Source: Clostridium sp. (GTDB taxonomy: Bacteria; Bacillota; Clostridia; Lachnospirales; Lachnospiraceae). Taken from it: a DNA stretch of 64,000 bases. The DNA is taken from positions 62,001 to 126,000 of the forward strand of contig JAISOV010000024.1 of assembly GCA_031275405.1 (NCBI GenBank), read 5' to 3'. The position numbers and the translations under genes were made by a program. This document shows positions 51,778 to 61,781 of this stretch, one piece after another; within the stretch, counting starts at the first letter, position 1; every line of letters starts with the position of its first letter. The notes under the pieces were generated by a model that made no database searches, had not been told where the DNA came from, and was given only the letters and a program-made list of their open reading frames with translations.

Positions 51778-53924
51778 CTTCCTCTCCCATCACCGCCAAA
51801 ATGATACGGTGCCGCTATGTTCCCGCCGCTCCCGCCGCCGCTAGGTACCGTGCGGCGCCCTATGTTCCCGCCGCTCCCGCCGCCGTCCAGCACCACATAA
51901 CGCTCGCTCCAGCTGCACAGCTTCAGCCCCGTCACCTGATTCCTCGCCGCCATCCCGATCCGGTAGACGCCTTTGGCAAAACTTCCCTCTTCCATCGGCT
52001 CCCATTCCACGTCAAAACCACAGAAAGCCACGTTGCGCTGATCCGGCAGGTTTTCTGAAAGATCCGGCCTGTACTGCCCGGCAAGCGGCAGAACCATACA
52101 GGCTCCGCTTTTCCTCTCTTCCTCTTCCCGCCCTTTGGTCCCTAAGAGCAGCACTTTTTTATAACAGGCGTTATCATCCCCTAAGACCACTCCATACCCT
52201 TGGATATGGTTCCCCTCGCAGATTTCTACCCCTAGCATAAGACAGGCATCCTGCCGACATCGCTTCCATGCATATCCGCTTTTACGCCATCCGACATGCT
52301 GTATATCATTCCCGGCGGTAAGGTACTCCGGCCAGATCTTGGTGTCTCTGGCTCTCCGGTCCAGTCCTTTCGGGTAATACGGATCCCTTCCTTTCAAAGC
52401 CGGGTGGCGCTCATACAGGCGGCGCCATTCCTCCGTCAGCCGCGCCTGCTTCTCTCCGTCCTCATCTTTTCCCCTGCTCAGGGATTCATGATGATAGGCA
52501 TAAAGCGTATTCACCGCTACATTGTGATACCCGGCCTCATACAGGGAAAAACACAGATCCACATCATTGAAGGCGACCGCCAGATCCTCCGGGAACCCCC
52601 CGGCTTCCTGAAACTTGGCCTTTTCCACCATAAGACAGGCTCCCGTTACCGCCAGGTAATTGGAATCCCCCAGATTCTTTCCGAAATAATAACACCTGTC
52701 ATCCAATAAGGACTGCAATTTATGCATGGGGCCGTCCAGCGTATTCGTAACGCCCACATGCTGAATCCGCCTGGAATCCGGATAGTACAGTTTCAGCCCC
52801 ACCGCGCCGACATGCTCTTGCGCGGCATAGCCCGCCATTTTCTCCATCCACCCCGTACAGCACAGTTCGACATCGTCATTCAGAAATAACAGCAGTTCTC
52901 CCCGCGCTTCCGCGGCTCCCAGATTACACATCACGGAAAAGTGGAACTCCATCGGCTTATAATAATAGGTGATATTGATTTCCTCCCTAAGATCTTGGAG
53001 CAGTTTTTCGATCGTTTCCTTGTTCCGCGCACTGCTTCCGTTGTCCACCAGGATCACTTCCATGGAAAGCCCCTCGCAGGTATTCCGGAGCGTATGCAAG
53101 ACTCTGCCCAGAACCTCCGGCTGGTCTTTGGAGGGGATAATCACGGAAACCTTAGGGGAAAAGCCTTCCCCTGCCGATAGGGCGTCTCTTTCTTCGTGCT
53201 TTTTCGGCAGAAAAATGTTCGGCCCAAAAAGCTTCTGCGGTATCCCGGACGGTACGGGCCGCCATTTCCGGAAAGCCTCCTGAGCGGTTTCCCCGTTGCA
53301 GTGGAACAGGATCTTAGACAAATGGAAGATAGACTGGCAGCCCCTCGTATATCCTCCGGCTTGGCAGACCAGTTTCTCAATCGCTTGCATCAGTTCCTGT
53401 TCGTCCACGTAATGCTCGTAAGGAATCAAAAACACCCGTCCTTCTTCGGTCGTTCCGCTGACCCTGCCTACAGAACCCTCTTTCCAGAGACCGCTCTGCT
53501 CCATCAGCTCTTTGCGTACCGCCACCAGGCTGCCAAAATAAAAAAAGGAACGGAACGTTTCCGGCGACCACTCCGGCTTGAACCAAGGGCTTCTGCGCCC
53601 CTGTGTCGTCCACACGTCCTCGTCCGCATAGACGAGCAGCGCTTCCCTGTGCCGCCCGAAGCAGCGGCGCAGTTCTTCCGCGCCGGAAGCCTCCAGCCTC
53701 CCTTTCGTGCTGTAGAAGATACAAATATCTGATGTGATTTGATCATCGGAGCCTTCTTTGATTCCGGATTTTTCCTGCGTTTCCTTTTCAGGACTCTCCT
53801 TGGATCTTTCCTGCGCTTCGAGCCATTCCGGATAAGCCAGCCGCCGTCTTTCTTCCAAAAGCAGCTCATACCGCCTGTCCTGCCGCCCGATCAGAACCTG
53901 CTTTACAAAATTCTTGAATCCCAA
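51696..53924 (-). CDS. Family 2 glycosyltransferase with N- and C-terminal extensions
   Basis: 742 residues starting with a TTG at 53924 preceded by AGGAGG. About residues 65-220 resemble a diverged glycosyltransferase domain (LLVYADEDVWTTQGRRSPWF). The main GT2 domain (about 265-500) has PKVSVIIPSKDQPEVL, ELLLFLNDDVELCCTGWMEK with the NDD motif, and AVTGACLMVEKAKFQEAGG. The C-terminal part (about 540-690) is of unknown type. The last 70 residues come from a repeated segment (GGGSGGNI twice) and run 82 bases into the next gene, so the natural stop may have been lost. Confidence 0.83.
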   Translation of the reverse strand: MGFKNFVKQVLIGRQDRRYELLLEERRRLAYPEWLEAQERSKESPEKETQEKSGIKEGSDDQITSDICIFYSTKGRLEASGAEELRRCFGRHREALLVYADEDVWTTQGRRSPWFKPEWSPETFRSFFYFGSLVAVRKELMEQSGLWKEGSVGRVSGTTEEGRVFLIPYEHYVDEQELMQAIEKLVCQAGGYTRGCQSIFHLSKILFHCNGETAQEAFRKWRPVPSGIPQKLFGPNIFLPKKHEERDALSAGEGFSPKVSVIIPSKDQPEVLGRVLHTLRNTCEGLSMEVILVDNGSSARNKETIEKLLQDLREEINITYYYKPMEFHFSVMCNLGAAEARGELLLFLNDDVELCCTGWMEKMAGYAAQEHVGAVGLKLYYPDSRRIQHVGVTNTLDGPMHKLQSLLDDRCYYFGKNLGDSNYLAVTGACLMVEKAKFQEAGGFPEDLAVAFNDVDLCFSLYEAGYHNVAVNTLYAYHHESLSRGKDEDGEKQARLTEEWRRLYERHPALKGRDPYYPKGLDRRARDTKIWPEYLTAGNDIQHVGWRKSGYAWKRCRQDACLMLGVEICEGNHIQGYGVVLGDDNACYKKVLLLGTKGREEEERKSGACMVLPLAGQYRPDLSENLPDQRNVAFCGFDVEWEPMEEGSFAKGVYRIGMAARNQVTGLKLCSWSERYVVLDGGGSGGNIGRRTVPSGGGSGGNIAAPYHFGGDGRGRWKHKNTGKLTSGSASSPRSWRPESRS
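51815..51885. repeat. 26-bp direct repeat at the junction of the two glycosyltransferase genes
   Basis: Identical 26-base segments at 51815-51840 and 51860-51885, 45 bases apart, coding for the GGGSGGNI-type repeat at the end of the upstream glycosyltransferase. Confidence 0.8.
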
Positions 53925-53937
53925 GTTTTTCCTCCTA

Positions 53938-54092
53938 TCTCTGTCCGGTATCTGGCCCTATCCATCCATCTCTGGCCGGCATCTGGCCCTATCCATCCAT
54001 CTCTGGCCGGCATCTGGCCCTGTCCGTCCATCTCTGTCCGGTATCTGGCCCTGTCCGTCCATCTCTGGCCGGCATCTGGCCCTGGCCGTCCG
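53938..54092. repeat. 31-bp tandem repeat, 5 copies
   Basis: Units start at 53938, 53969, 54000, 54031 and 54062 with only a few differences (ATCTGGCCC is constant). It fills the gap between the methyltransferase/kinase gene and the TTG start of the glycosyltransferase. Period is not a multiple of three, so it is non-coding. Confidence 0.92.
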
Positions 54093-54135
54093 GTACCTTT
54101 CCTCTGTCCGCCTGTTACCCGTCTTCCTTTTCGAT

Positions 54136-56382
54136 CTATTTCTTCACGGCGTCCGCCATCTCCCGCGCCATTTCCATGGGAAGCCTGACGATTTCCATCT
54201 TGATATGGAGCGTATTCTCTTTTTTCGGCTCCAGTCTGTCCACCCGGATATGGATGTTGGGATCTCCGGTCGGAAACACGATGTCAAGGACGGCTTCCTC
54301 CTGATCCGCCTTGGAACGGCTCTTCGCTTTTCGCAAAGCCGCGCCGTTCACCGCCAAGATCCCGCCGTGGCGCCGGTCTCGCCGGTCGATCCGGTCTCGC
54401 AGGCCGCCGGGGACTCCCAGACGAAGCAGCCTGCTCAGACCGTTTGAGCCTGCGAAATCATCCAGACTTCCCAGATCGTTCAGGGTTCCCAGACGAAGCG
54501 GACTCTCCGGCAGGATCCCTCTCCCGTTAAAGGTCAGTTCCCGGATCCTTACGATACAGGAAGCCCTGCAAGGGTCGATACGCAGAACTTTCACCCCGCC
54601 TTTGACCTCCACGGTACATTCGGTCCAGGCTTCGTTCCGGCAGATCTCCGGGAGGAAATAGGAACGTTCCTCCGCGTAGCCTTCGCCCGTATCCTCGTAA
54701 ATCTGTACACGATCCGCTTCCTCCGGCTCCTGGTACTGCTTCACCCATTCCATAGGACGCAGAAGACGGCGGCCGATCAGTTCCCTGATATGAGCCAGCG
54801 AGGAACGCCGCCCTGTGACAAAAGCCTGAAAATCGTTTTCCGTCGCCCGGTACTGCCGCGCTTCCTCCCCGGTAATGGACAGTTCCCGGTAAAAACGTTC
54901 CAGATTCAGCTTCCCGCGTTTTTCATCCTCCAGAAGATAGCAGTAGACCGCCCGGAAAGCCAGTTCTTTCGCCGGAACCGCTTTCCCGAAAGTCCATTCG
55001 TAATCAATCACCGTCCACCGCTGTCCCCGCACCAGAATATTGGAAAACGCCAGGTCGTAATCCGTCGCCGGATACTCCTCATGATACCCGATACGCTCCA
55101 TATATTCATGGAGCAGCCGGTAAAACCCGTCCAGATCGTCTTTTTCCAGATACTGGTCGAAATATTCCGACAGCGGAGTTCCATCCACGTATTCCAACAC
55201 GGCGCATACCACGCCGTCCTCTTCCTGCAGAACGCAAGGAGCGATTTCCAGATTTCCGCCTTGGTATTTCACCCGCAGTTCGGCACAAGCCTCCGCGATC
55301 CGGCAGACATGCTCCTGCGCTTCCGGGATAAGCGGATATTTCTTTACGGTAATCCCCTCCGTCCAGCCCTTCTCCGGGGCGGGTTCTCGGCTGATCTGCG
55401 TCCGTACCTGGTAGGTCTGCGCCCGCTCGCCGGAATATTTGACGTATTTGACCGGAAAAGCTTTTCCAGCCACCGCCAGATAGGAGTTGGCAAATACGGG
55501 AAGCAAACCCTCCTCCACGATTCCGTCAAAGGCGCGCGTTTCATCGAACAAGATCATCCGGTCTCGGTCAAAATTGCGGATATTGGCGGAAAGCTCCCCT
55601 TTCCCGGGCAGATACTCGTCGCTGTACATCGCGGTCATGAACTTATAGTCCGGATAAGGGTAATAAAAATGCGATTCTTTCATGCCGCAGGCACGGAAAA
55701 GCCGTTCCAGCCCCTTCCTGCCGAAGGTGCGAACGCCGTCTCCGGCGGCGTAGTTTTCAATGCCGCTAAAATACGTTCCTAAGTGGTCTTCCTGGCAGCC
55801 CGCGAAGTATTTCAGCCCGTATTTGTTTTCAATGGCGATCAGGATCCTGCCGCCCCCGGCCAGATGAGGCTTCAGGGCAGAGAGGTAATCCACGAAAGGC
55901 TGTTTCCCGCCGATGTAGCTCTGGCCGTATTCCAGAGCGCCGATCAGGCAGATATAATCGTAATCCCGGTCAAGCCCCGGCTCAATGTCCTGAAAGTTGC
56001 CCACATGTATCACGATGTTGCCGCAGTCCTTATGGCGATGGGCGTTGATCAGGCTCCGTTTTTTCGATAAGTCCACACAGGTCACGCTGCCCGCTTTCCT
56101 CGACAGGACACCCGTGACCGCGCCGCAGCCGCTGCCGATCTCCAGTACCTTGTCCGTCTTTTTCATGGGAACCCATTCCACGATGTTCTCCCGCAGGGGC
56201 GACAGATGGTACAGGATCGGCCAGCTGGGTCTCTGTTCTATGATCCGGGGGTATTCCGACGGGGAATGGCCGGTCACGATCTCCAGAAGCTCATCCTCGA
56301 TACTGCCGTCGCAGTAATAGTCTTCTCCCGGGTATCTGCCATAGTCCAAAATAATCTTACCGATGCTTTCTCTTTCTTCCAT
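54136..56382 (-). CDS. Methyltransferase-kinase fusion (WbdD-like chain-capping enzyme)
   Basis: 748 residues. The N-terminal SAM methyltransferase has motif I VLEIGSGCGAVT at 79-90 and an acidic motif (VTCVDLSKKR). A middle domain (about 330-520) resembles a kinase of the aminoglycoside-phosphotransferase type: catalytic loop ATDYDLAFSNILV (D...N pattern) and metal-binding VIDYEWTFG. The C-terminal 190 residues are a beta-rich tail. In E. coli O8/O9a, WbdD has the same methyltransferase-kinase order and caps the growing chain, setting its length and licensing ABC export. Here the gene sits just downstream of wzt and wzm, supporting the same job in a Gram-positive. Capping is inference. Confidence 0.78.
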   Translation of the reverse strand: MEERESIGKIILDYGRYPGEDYYCDGSIEDELLEIVTGHSPSEYPRIIEQRPSWPILYHLSPLRENIVEWVPMKKTDKVLEIGSGCGAVTGVLSRKAGSVTCVDLSKKRSLINAHRHKDCGNIVIHVGNFQDIEPGLDRDYDYICLIGALEYGQSYIGGKQPFVDYLSALKPHLAGGGRILIAIENKYGLKYFAGCQEDHLGTYFSGIENYAAGDGVRTFGRKGLERLFRACGMKESHFYYPYPDYKFMTAMYSDEYLPGKGELSANIRNFDRDRMILFDETRAFDGIVEEGLLPVFANSYLAVAGKAFPVKYVKYSGERAQTYQVRTQISREPAPEKGWTEGITVKKYPLIPEAQEHVCRIAEACAELRVKYQGGNLEIAPCVLQEEDGVVCAVLEYVDGTPLSEYFDQYLEKDDLDGFYRLLHEYMERIGYHEEYPATDYDLAFSNILVRGQRWTVIDYEWTFGKAVPAKELAFRAVYCYLLEDEKRGKLNLERFYRELSITGEEARQYRATENDFQAFVTGRRSSLAHIRELIGRRLLRPMEWVKQYQEPEEADRVQIYEDTGEGYAEERSYFLPEICRNEAWTECTVEVKGGVKVLRIDPCRASCIVRIRELTFNGRGILPESPLRLGTLNDLGSLDDFAGSNGLSRLLRLGVPGGLRDRIDRRDRRHGGILAVNGAALRKAKSRSKADQEEAVLDIVFPTGDPNIHIRVDRLEPKKENTLHIKMEIVRLPMEMAREMADAVKK

Positions 56383-56502
56383 ATTCCGTATCCCGCTCCG
56401 CTTTCTTTCTATCCGTTCCGTTCTGTTCCTTATAGGGCGCGTTCCCGTATCCGCGCCGCTTTCTCCGCATGCACCTTGGAGTTCCGCCGGGAAGGCTCCG
56501 GC

Positions 56503-57783
56503 TTACCGGTCGCCGCTGTCCTCCGCGTCCTCCACGCGCACTTTGGAAGCCATATCATAAAACCCGACCGTGTCCTTGTCCGATACGACGGTAAGGCTCA
56601 GCACGTCATACAGCCTGTGGTACACTTCGAAGACATCTCCCCGGTATCCGGTCACGCCCAGGGACAGCAGATACTGCCCGCCTTGCAGATTCATAGCCTG
56701 GGTAAATGTGACCTCCTTGGTCTGCCCCGCCTCCGCGCCCTGCGTCCACGCTTTTTCGATCCGGGTATTGGTTCCGGTGATCTCCGTTCCCATGGAATTT
56801 TTAATGGAAAAAGCAAAAATGGGCGCCGGGATATTTCGGTGGATCCTCACTTTCATGCGGATAGAAAATTCCCCGCCCTTTAAGATAGAAGCGCACGCGA
56901 CGCCCTTCTCGTCCGTCACATGGCATTCCAGGATCTCCGCTTCCTTGGTTCCGTATTCCAGCAGGGTCGGATTCTTCCCGGAAACCGGAGTCCTCTCCCC
57001 CTCGGGAAAGGTTTCCCCTCCGTTATCCGGAACGGAATACTGCCCCACCAGCACGCGCTTGTAAGCGTCCACCATTTCTTTCGGGCTGCCCTCCCCCAGC
57101 AACTTGCCTCCATGCAGCAGGAACACACGGTCGCAGTATCTGCTGATGCTGCTCAGGTCATGGCTGACGAACACGATCGTCTTGCCCAGCTTCTTGAATT
57201 CTTCAAATTTATGGTAGCACTTCGCCTGAAAGAAGACATCCCCCACCGACAGCGCTTCATCCACGATGAGGATTTCCGGATCGATGTTGATTGCCACCGC
57301 AAACGCCAGACGGACGAACATCCCGCTCGAATAGGTCTTGACCGGCTGATGCATATAAGCCCCGATGTCGGCAAACGACAGAATGTCGTCCAGTTTCTCC
57401 CGGATCTCCCGTTCGGAGAAGCCCATCATGGTTCCGTTCAGGTATACGTTCTCCACGCCGCTGTATTCCATGTTGAAGCCCGCGCCAAGTTCCAGAAGCG
57501 CGGAAATGCGCCCGGCCACGGCCACCTCGCCCGCCGTCGGGTTCAGCACTCCGGTGATGATCTTGAGGATGGTTGATTTGCCGGAACCGTTGGTTCCGAT
57601 GATCCCGACCGTTTCTCCCCGGAAAATTTCCATGCTGACGCCGCCGAGGGCATAATGCACCCGGTAATTCTGTTTCCTGCGCAGTCCGAACGCCTCCCTC
57701 ATGCGGTCGGAGGGTTTTTCGTACAGCTTGTATATTTTTTTCACATCCGTCACCCGGATGGCCGTCTTCCCGCAAGCTTCCAT
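56503..57783 (-). CDS. wzt: Polysaccharide ABC exporter ATPase with carbohydrate-binding C-terminus (Wzt)
   Basis: 426 residues. The ATPase part has Walker A GTNGSGKST at 63-71, the family-specific signature TYSSGMFVRLAFAVAIN in place of LSGGQ, Walker B LIVDEALSVGD and the switch His in VFVSHDLSS. The C-terminal 170 residues form an Ig-like domain (FSIRMKVRIHRNIPAPIFAF, QAMNLQGGQYLLSLGVTGY) as in Wzt proteins that recognise the capped end of an O-antigen chain. With wzm it pumps lipid-linked polysaccharide across the membrane. The modified end is probably made by the neighbouring methyltransferase-kinase. Confidence 0.9.
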   Translation of the reverse strand: MEACGKTAIRVTDVKKIYKLYEKPSDRMREAFGLRRKQNYRVHYALGGVSMEIFRGETVGIIGTNGSGKSTILKIITGVLNPTAGEVAVAGRISALLELGAGFNMEYSGVENVYLNGTMMGFSEREIREKLDDILSFADIGAYMHQPVKTYSSGMFVRLAFAVAINIDPEILIVDEALSVGDVFFQAKCYHKFEEFKKLGKTIVFVSHDLSSISRYCDRVFLLHGGKLLGEGSPKEMVDAYKRVLVGQYSVPDNGGETFPEGERTPVSGKNPTLLEYGTKEAEILECHVTDEKGVACASILKGGEFSIRMKVRIHRNIPAPIFAFSIKNSMGTEITGTNTRIEKAWTQGAEAGQTKEVTFTQAMNLQGGQYLLSLGVTGYRGDVFEVYHRLYDVLSLTVVSDKDTVGFYDMASKVRVEDAEDSGDR

Positions 57784-57850
57784 TCTGCCCGTTACCCCTG
57801 TCTGCTGCCGTCCGCCGCCGCGTCTTGCCGACTGCCGCGCCCTGTCTGCC

Positions 57851-57900
57851 GCCGCCGCGTCTTGTCCATTGCCGCCGCGCCTTGTCCATTGCCGCCGCGC
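57851..57900. repeat. 20-bp tandem repeat between wzm and wzt
   Basis: Two and a half near-perfect 20-base units (57851-57900), with more diverged copies back to about 57810. GC-rich, non-coding, upstream of wzt and next to the wzm stop. Confidence 0.75.
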
Positions 57901-58968
57901 CTACAGCATATCCGCGAAATGTACTTTCAGCCGTTTGAACACCAAAGCCCCGATCCCAAACAGCACCACCGTGACGATCCAGAAATACATCGTAGAAAAA
58001 AAGTCTTCAAAAAACCAGGCTTTTTCATAAACGGAAGTCCGGTACCCGTTTACGATATAGACCAATGGGTTCAGTTTCAGCACCATCACCCATTTTTCAG
58101 GCACCGTTTCTAAGTTCCACAGGATCGGCGTCGCCCACATGCCGATCTGCAGGACAATGCTGATGATCTGCGACAGATCCCGGAAAAAGACCACGACCGC
58201 GCAGCCGGTATAGCTCAGAGCCAGGACGAAGATGAACAGGCAGAAACTGTAATACGGCAGCTGTAAAGTGTAGACGCTGGGATAATAGCCGTAGCCGCAG
58301 GCCACGATCAGCAGGATCCCGATAAAGAAGACATGGATGAACGTCGCCGCGATGATCTTGATGATCGGGAGGATGCTGATTTTGAAGACCACTTTTTTTA
58401 CCAGATAATGGTATTCCAAAAGGGCGTTGGTTCCGCTGTTCAAGGCCTCGCTGAAATAAAACCAAGGCACCAGCCCCGCCGTCAGGAACAGGACAAACGG
58501 CACCTGCACCCCGCTGCGCAAGGTTTCCCCTTTGCTGCCGAAAATCCGGTCGAACACCAGATAATACAGAAGCACCGTGACCACGGGCTGAGCCATTGCC
58601 CATACCGCGCCCAGATAAGAACCGGCGTAGCGCTTCCGGAAATCATTCCGGGAAAGCTTCCAGATCAGATGCCGGCTCTGGAACAGCTCCGCCGGAAGCA
58701 CCTTGAACTTCTCATATCCCCGGATGAAAATCAGGCAGGAGACCGCGATGACACTGCAGGAGACGACCTTCTTCCAGAATTCCTCACCCTGATCCGCCCT
58801 CGGATTCTGATGGAAGACAATCGCCGCAGCCATGGCCAAGCCCGCCGTGAGGAAGAGCGCCACCATAAAACCTTTCGATGGATCAAAAGCGCCTCGCCTG
58901 TCAGCCGTCTTGTGCTTTTGGAATGCCCTGTGTTTTTCAGCCGCCTTGCGCTGATCCGAATTTGCCAT
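57901..58968 (-). CDS. wzm: Polysaccharide ABC exporter permease (Wzm), N-terminally extended
   Basis: 355 residues. The C-terminal 260 are a normal ABC-2 polysaccharide permease: LIWKLSRNDFRKRYAGSYLGAVWAMAQP, YFSEALNSGTNALLEYHYLVKKVVFK, GMWATPILWNLETVPEKW, LNPLVYIVNGYRTSVY. The N-terminal 95 residues are extra: a basic stretch and two added membrane segments (MVALFLTAGLAMAAAIVF and VVSCSVIAVSCLIFIRGY). The ATG at 58968 lies 4 bases after the rfbC stop. Partner of the Wzt ATPase. Confidence 0.9.
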   Translation of the reverse strand: MANSDQRKAAEKHRAFQKHKTADRRGAFDPSKGFMVALFLTAGLAMAAAIVFHQNPRADQGEEFWKKVVSCSVIAVSCLIFIRGYEKFKVLPAELFQSRHLIWKLSRNDFRKRYAGSYLGAVWAMAQPVVTVLLYYLVFDRIFGSKGETLRSGVQVPFVLFLTAGLVPWFYFSEALNSGTNALLEYHYLVKKVVFKISILPIIKIIAATFIHVFFIGILLIVACGYGYYPSVYTLQLPYYSFCLFIFVLALSYTGCAVVVFFRDLSQIISIVLQIGMWATPILWNLETVPEKWVMVLKLNPLVYIVNGYRTSVYEKAWFFEDFFSTMYFWIVTVVLFGIGALVFKRLKVHFADML

Positions 58969-58972
58969 CACG

Positions 58973-59536
58973 CTATATCCCGTTCTGGGCCAGGTAGGCG
59001 GACAGGCCGCCCCATTTCCTGTCCTTCTCGGAAAGAACCGGAACCATGCCCTCGGAAAAAGGCCATTCTATGCCGATTTCCGGATCCTGATAGAAAATGC
59101 CGCCCTCATCGTCCGGATGGTAAAGCTCCGAACATTTATAACAGAATTCCGCTTCCTCCGAAAGCACCAGGAAGCCGTGGGCAAAGCGCTCCGGGATGTA
59201 CAGCTGCCGCCTGTTCCGCGCGCTCAGGAAGACCCCGTGCCACCGCCCGAAGGTCGGGGAGCCTTCCCGCAGATCCACCGCCACATCGAACACCTCGCCC
59301 CGGATCACGCGCACCAGTTTCGCCTGGGGAAACCGCTTCTGAAAATGCAGGCCCCGAAGCACCCCTTTTTTGGAAGAGGACTGGTTGTCCTGCAGAAAGA
59401 CCGTGGGGATCCCGGCGTTCCTGAAATCCTCGTACTGATAGGTTTCCATAAAATAACCCCTGTCATCTTCCGCCACGGCGGGCGTGACGACTTTCAGCCC
59501 CTCCAGCGGGCATGTTTCCACCGTAAGCCTGCCCAT
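58973..59536 (-). CDS. rfbC: dTDP-4-dehydrorhamnose 3,5-epimerase
   Basis: Third step of dTDP-L-rhamnose synthesis. 187 residues in a cupin fold: DDRGYFMETYQYEDF, the catalytic His in GVLRGLHFQKRFPQAKLVRV, and IPERFAHGFLVLSEEAEFCYKCSE. Start 59536 (MGRLTVETCPL) is preferred over the GTG-type start at 59548; AAAGGGTG precedes it. It lies after the GH25 gene and directly before wzm. Confidence 0.95.
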   Translation of the reverse strand: MGRLTVETCPLEGLKVVTPAVAEDDRGYFMETYQYEDFRNAGIPTVFLQDNQSSSKKGVLRGLHFQKRFPQAKLVRVIRGEVFDVAVDLREGSPTFGRWHGVFLSARNRRQLYIPERFAHGFLVLSEEAEFCYKCSELYHPDDEGGIFYQDPEIGIEWPFSEGMVPVLSEKDRKWGGLSAYLAQNGI

Positions 59537-59592
59537 TGCTATGACCACCCTTTCTCCCGTATAAAATGTGCGGCTTGTTCACGCCTTTCACA

Positions 59593-60888
59593 TTACAGTC
59601 CCAGGTAACTGATATTCATGTCCACGTTCCCTTTGATTCCGTCCACGCTCCCTTTGGAGGTGTACTGCCACATCTGATAATAACCCTGATACAAAGGAAC
59701 GCTCCGGTACTCGGCAAGCCAGATACAATATGCCTCCAGCTTCACCGTTTCTAAGTGGCTGTCATACCAGTTGCGGCTGGCATAGACCCCCGCCCTGTAT
59801 CCGGCGTTCTCCACCGTCCGGCAGAACGCCTCGCACACCAGCGTCCGCGTCTGCGCGTCCAGTCCGTCCGCCCTGCCGTTTCCGCCCGCGCCCTCGGTAT
59901 CGATGAACACCGGATATGTGACCGGACAGTCCCGGATCAGCGTCAGCACTGTGGAAGCTTCTTCCACCGCTTCCACCTCGTTCACCGCCTGCGTAAAGAA
60001 GTAAATCCCCAAGGAAACCCCGGCCGCCGCCGCCCCTCTTACATTGGCGGCGAAATAAGGATCTTCCACCAGGCTTCCCGTAGAAGAACCCCGGTATCCC
60101 GCCCGGATCACGGCAAAGTCCACGCCCGCCGCTTTCACCTTATCCCAGTCGATCTCTTGGTTCCATTTGGAAACATCAATCCCGACCTTCGCGCCGCCGC
60201 CCGGCTTCTGCAGTTCCTTGATCTCGGTGCGGTCGGCGTCCTCGGCGGCAGCCTGCACTGCGGTGTCCTCCGCCTGGGCATCCACCTCGTCCTCGGTCTT
60301 GATCAGCAGGGAAATATCCTCGATCTCCACATATTCCACCTTGTCCTTGACCCTGACCCGCGTCTCGCCCGGCGGCGTCTTATACCCTTCCAGCGGCAGG
60401 AGCGCCACAAAATACTCCCCCGCGTTCAGATCCCCGATATAGATTATCCCGTCTTGGTCTAAATCCTTGTACTCTCCCAGCCCGTCCACCCGGACGAAAA
60501 AGCTTTCCCCCTCTACCGGCTGCCCCTCCCTGTCCACGATCTGGACGCGCAGATCCTTTTCCACGGAGGTCACGACCAAAGACAGGCTGTTGCTCAGATC
60601 CTTTGCCGCTTCCAGGATCGGGTTCCCTTCCGGGTCAAAAAAAGACTCGTCCTTCAGAAACGCCGTCAGATCATCTCCGATCTGCCGCAGACCTTCCGGA
60701 TAGGCTTGCTGTCCGGAAACAGCGTCTCCTCCCGGCGTCCGCTCCGGCGAAAGGTTTCCCGCGGACTCCCCCGACGGGGTGTTCTTGGCGGAATCCCCCA
60801 TCCGATCCAGATACAGCACCAAAAGCGCAACAAACAGAATCAGCGCCAGCGACGCCGTAATAGCAAGCTTTTTCAGCTTAGAGTCCAT
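59593..60888 (-). CDS. Membrane-anchored GH25 lysozyme
   Basis: 431 residues. One N-terminal membrane helix ([19 protein letters not shown]) anchors an extracellular linker and a Cna-B-like strand domain (about 80-190: [38 protein letters not shown]). The C-terminal GH25 domain (about 230-431) has [17 protein letters not shown], the catalytic pair in PVFIDTEG, and [25 protein letters not shown]. Placed between rfbA and rfbC and overlapping the rfbA stop by 11 bases, so it belongs to the polysaccharide operon and may open the wall for chain attachment (inference). GAGGTGG precedes the ATG. Confidence 0.9.
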   Translation of the reverse strand: MDSKLKKLAITASLALILFVALLVLYLDRMGDSAKNTPSGESAGNLSPERTPGGDAVSGQQAYPEGLRQIGDDLTAFLKDESFFDPEGNPILEAAKDLSNSLSLVVTSVEKDLRVQIVDREGQPVEGESFFVRVDGLGEYKDLDQDGIIYIGDLNAGEYFVALLPLEGYKTPPGETRVRVKDKVEYVEIEDISLLIKTEDEVDAQAEDTAVQAAAEDADRTEIKELQKPGGGAKVGIDVSKWNQEIDWDKVKAAGVDFAVIRAGYRGSSTGSLVEDPYFAANVRGAAAAGVSLGIYFFTQAVNEVEAVEEASTVLTLIRDCPVTYPVFIDTEGAGGNGRADGLDAQTRTLVCEAFCRTVENAGYRAGVYASRNWYDSHLETVKLEAYCIWLAEYRSVPLYQGYYQMWQYTSKGSVDGIKGNVDMNISYLGL

Positions 60889-61747
60889 TTGCCACCTCTA
60901 CCAGATAGTTTCCATAGTTGGTCTTTCTCAGCGGCTCCGCCAGTTTCAGCAGCTGCTCCCCGCTGATCCAGCGGTTCCTGAACGCGATCTCTTCGATACA
61001 GGAAATGTAGATCCCCTGCCTCTTCTGGAAGACCGACACAAAGTCCGCGGCGGCAAGCAGTTCATCGTGGCTGCCCGTATCCAGCCACGCGAAGCCGCGC
61101 CCCAAGGTCTCCACATACAGTTCCCCGCGCCGCAGGTATTCGCTGTTGATGCTGGTGATCTCGATCTCCCCCCTTGCGGACGGCTTGACGGCGCGCGCGA
61201 TTTCCGTCACCGTATGGTCATAAAAATACAGACCCGGCACCGCATAGTTGCTCTTGGGCTTCTCCGGCTTCTCCTCAATCGAAATCGCCCTGCCCTGCGC
61301 GTCAAATTCCACGACCCCGTATTCCCTCGGATCACGCACGTAATAGCCGAAGACCGTCGCCCCCCGTTCCCTCGCCGCCACCGTGCGCAGGATCCTGGAA
61401 AAACTCTGCCCGTAAAAAATATTGTCGCCCAGTACCATGGCCACCCTGTCTTGCCCGATAAAATCCGCGCCGATCAGGAAAGCGTCCGCCAGTCCTCTCG
61501 GGATCTCCTGCACCGCGTAGGAAATCTCCGTTCCCAGCTGACTGCCGTCTCCGAAAAGCTCCCGGAACAACGGCAGATCCTTCGGCGTGGAGATCAGCAG
61601 GATCTCCCGGATCCCCGCCAAAAGCAGGACGGAAAGCGGATAATAAATCATCGGTTTGTCATACACCGGTATCAGCTGTTTGGACACCGCTTTTGTCAGC
61701 GGATAAAGCCGGGTTCCCGAACCGCCCGCCAGAATGATTCCCTTCAT
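60878..61747 (-). CDS. rfbA: Glucose-1-phosphate thymidylyltransferase
   Basis: First step of dTDP-L-rhamnose synthesis. 289 residues: nucleotide site [52 protein letters not shown], and [52 protein letters not shown]. The start at 61747 matches the family N-terminus exactly; the longer ORF would translate a leader hairpin shared with the importer permease gene (61782-61805). Confidence 0.95.
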   Translation of the reverse strand: MKGIILAGGSGTRLYPLTKAVSKQLIPVYDKPMIYYPLSVLLLAGIREILLISTPKDLPLFRELFGDGSQLGTEISYAVQEIPRGLADAFLIGADFIGQDRVAMVLGDNIFYGQSFSRILRTVAARERGATVFGYYVRDPREYGVVEFDAQGRAISIEEKPEKPKSNYAVPGLYFYDHTVTEIARAVKPSARGEIEITSINSEYLRRGELYVETLGRGFAWLDTGSHDELLAAADFVSVFQKRQGIYISCIEEIAFRNRWISGEQLLKLAEPLRKTNYGNYLVEVANGL

Positions 61748-61781
61748 GTTTCCAACCCTGCTCCTTCTAACATCTGGAGAC

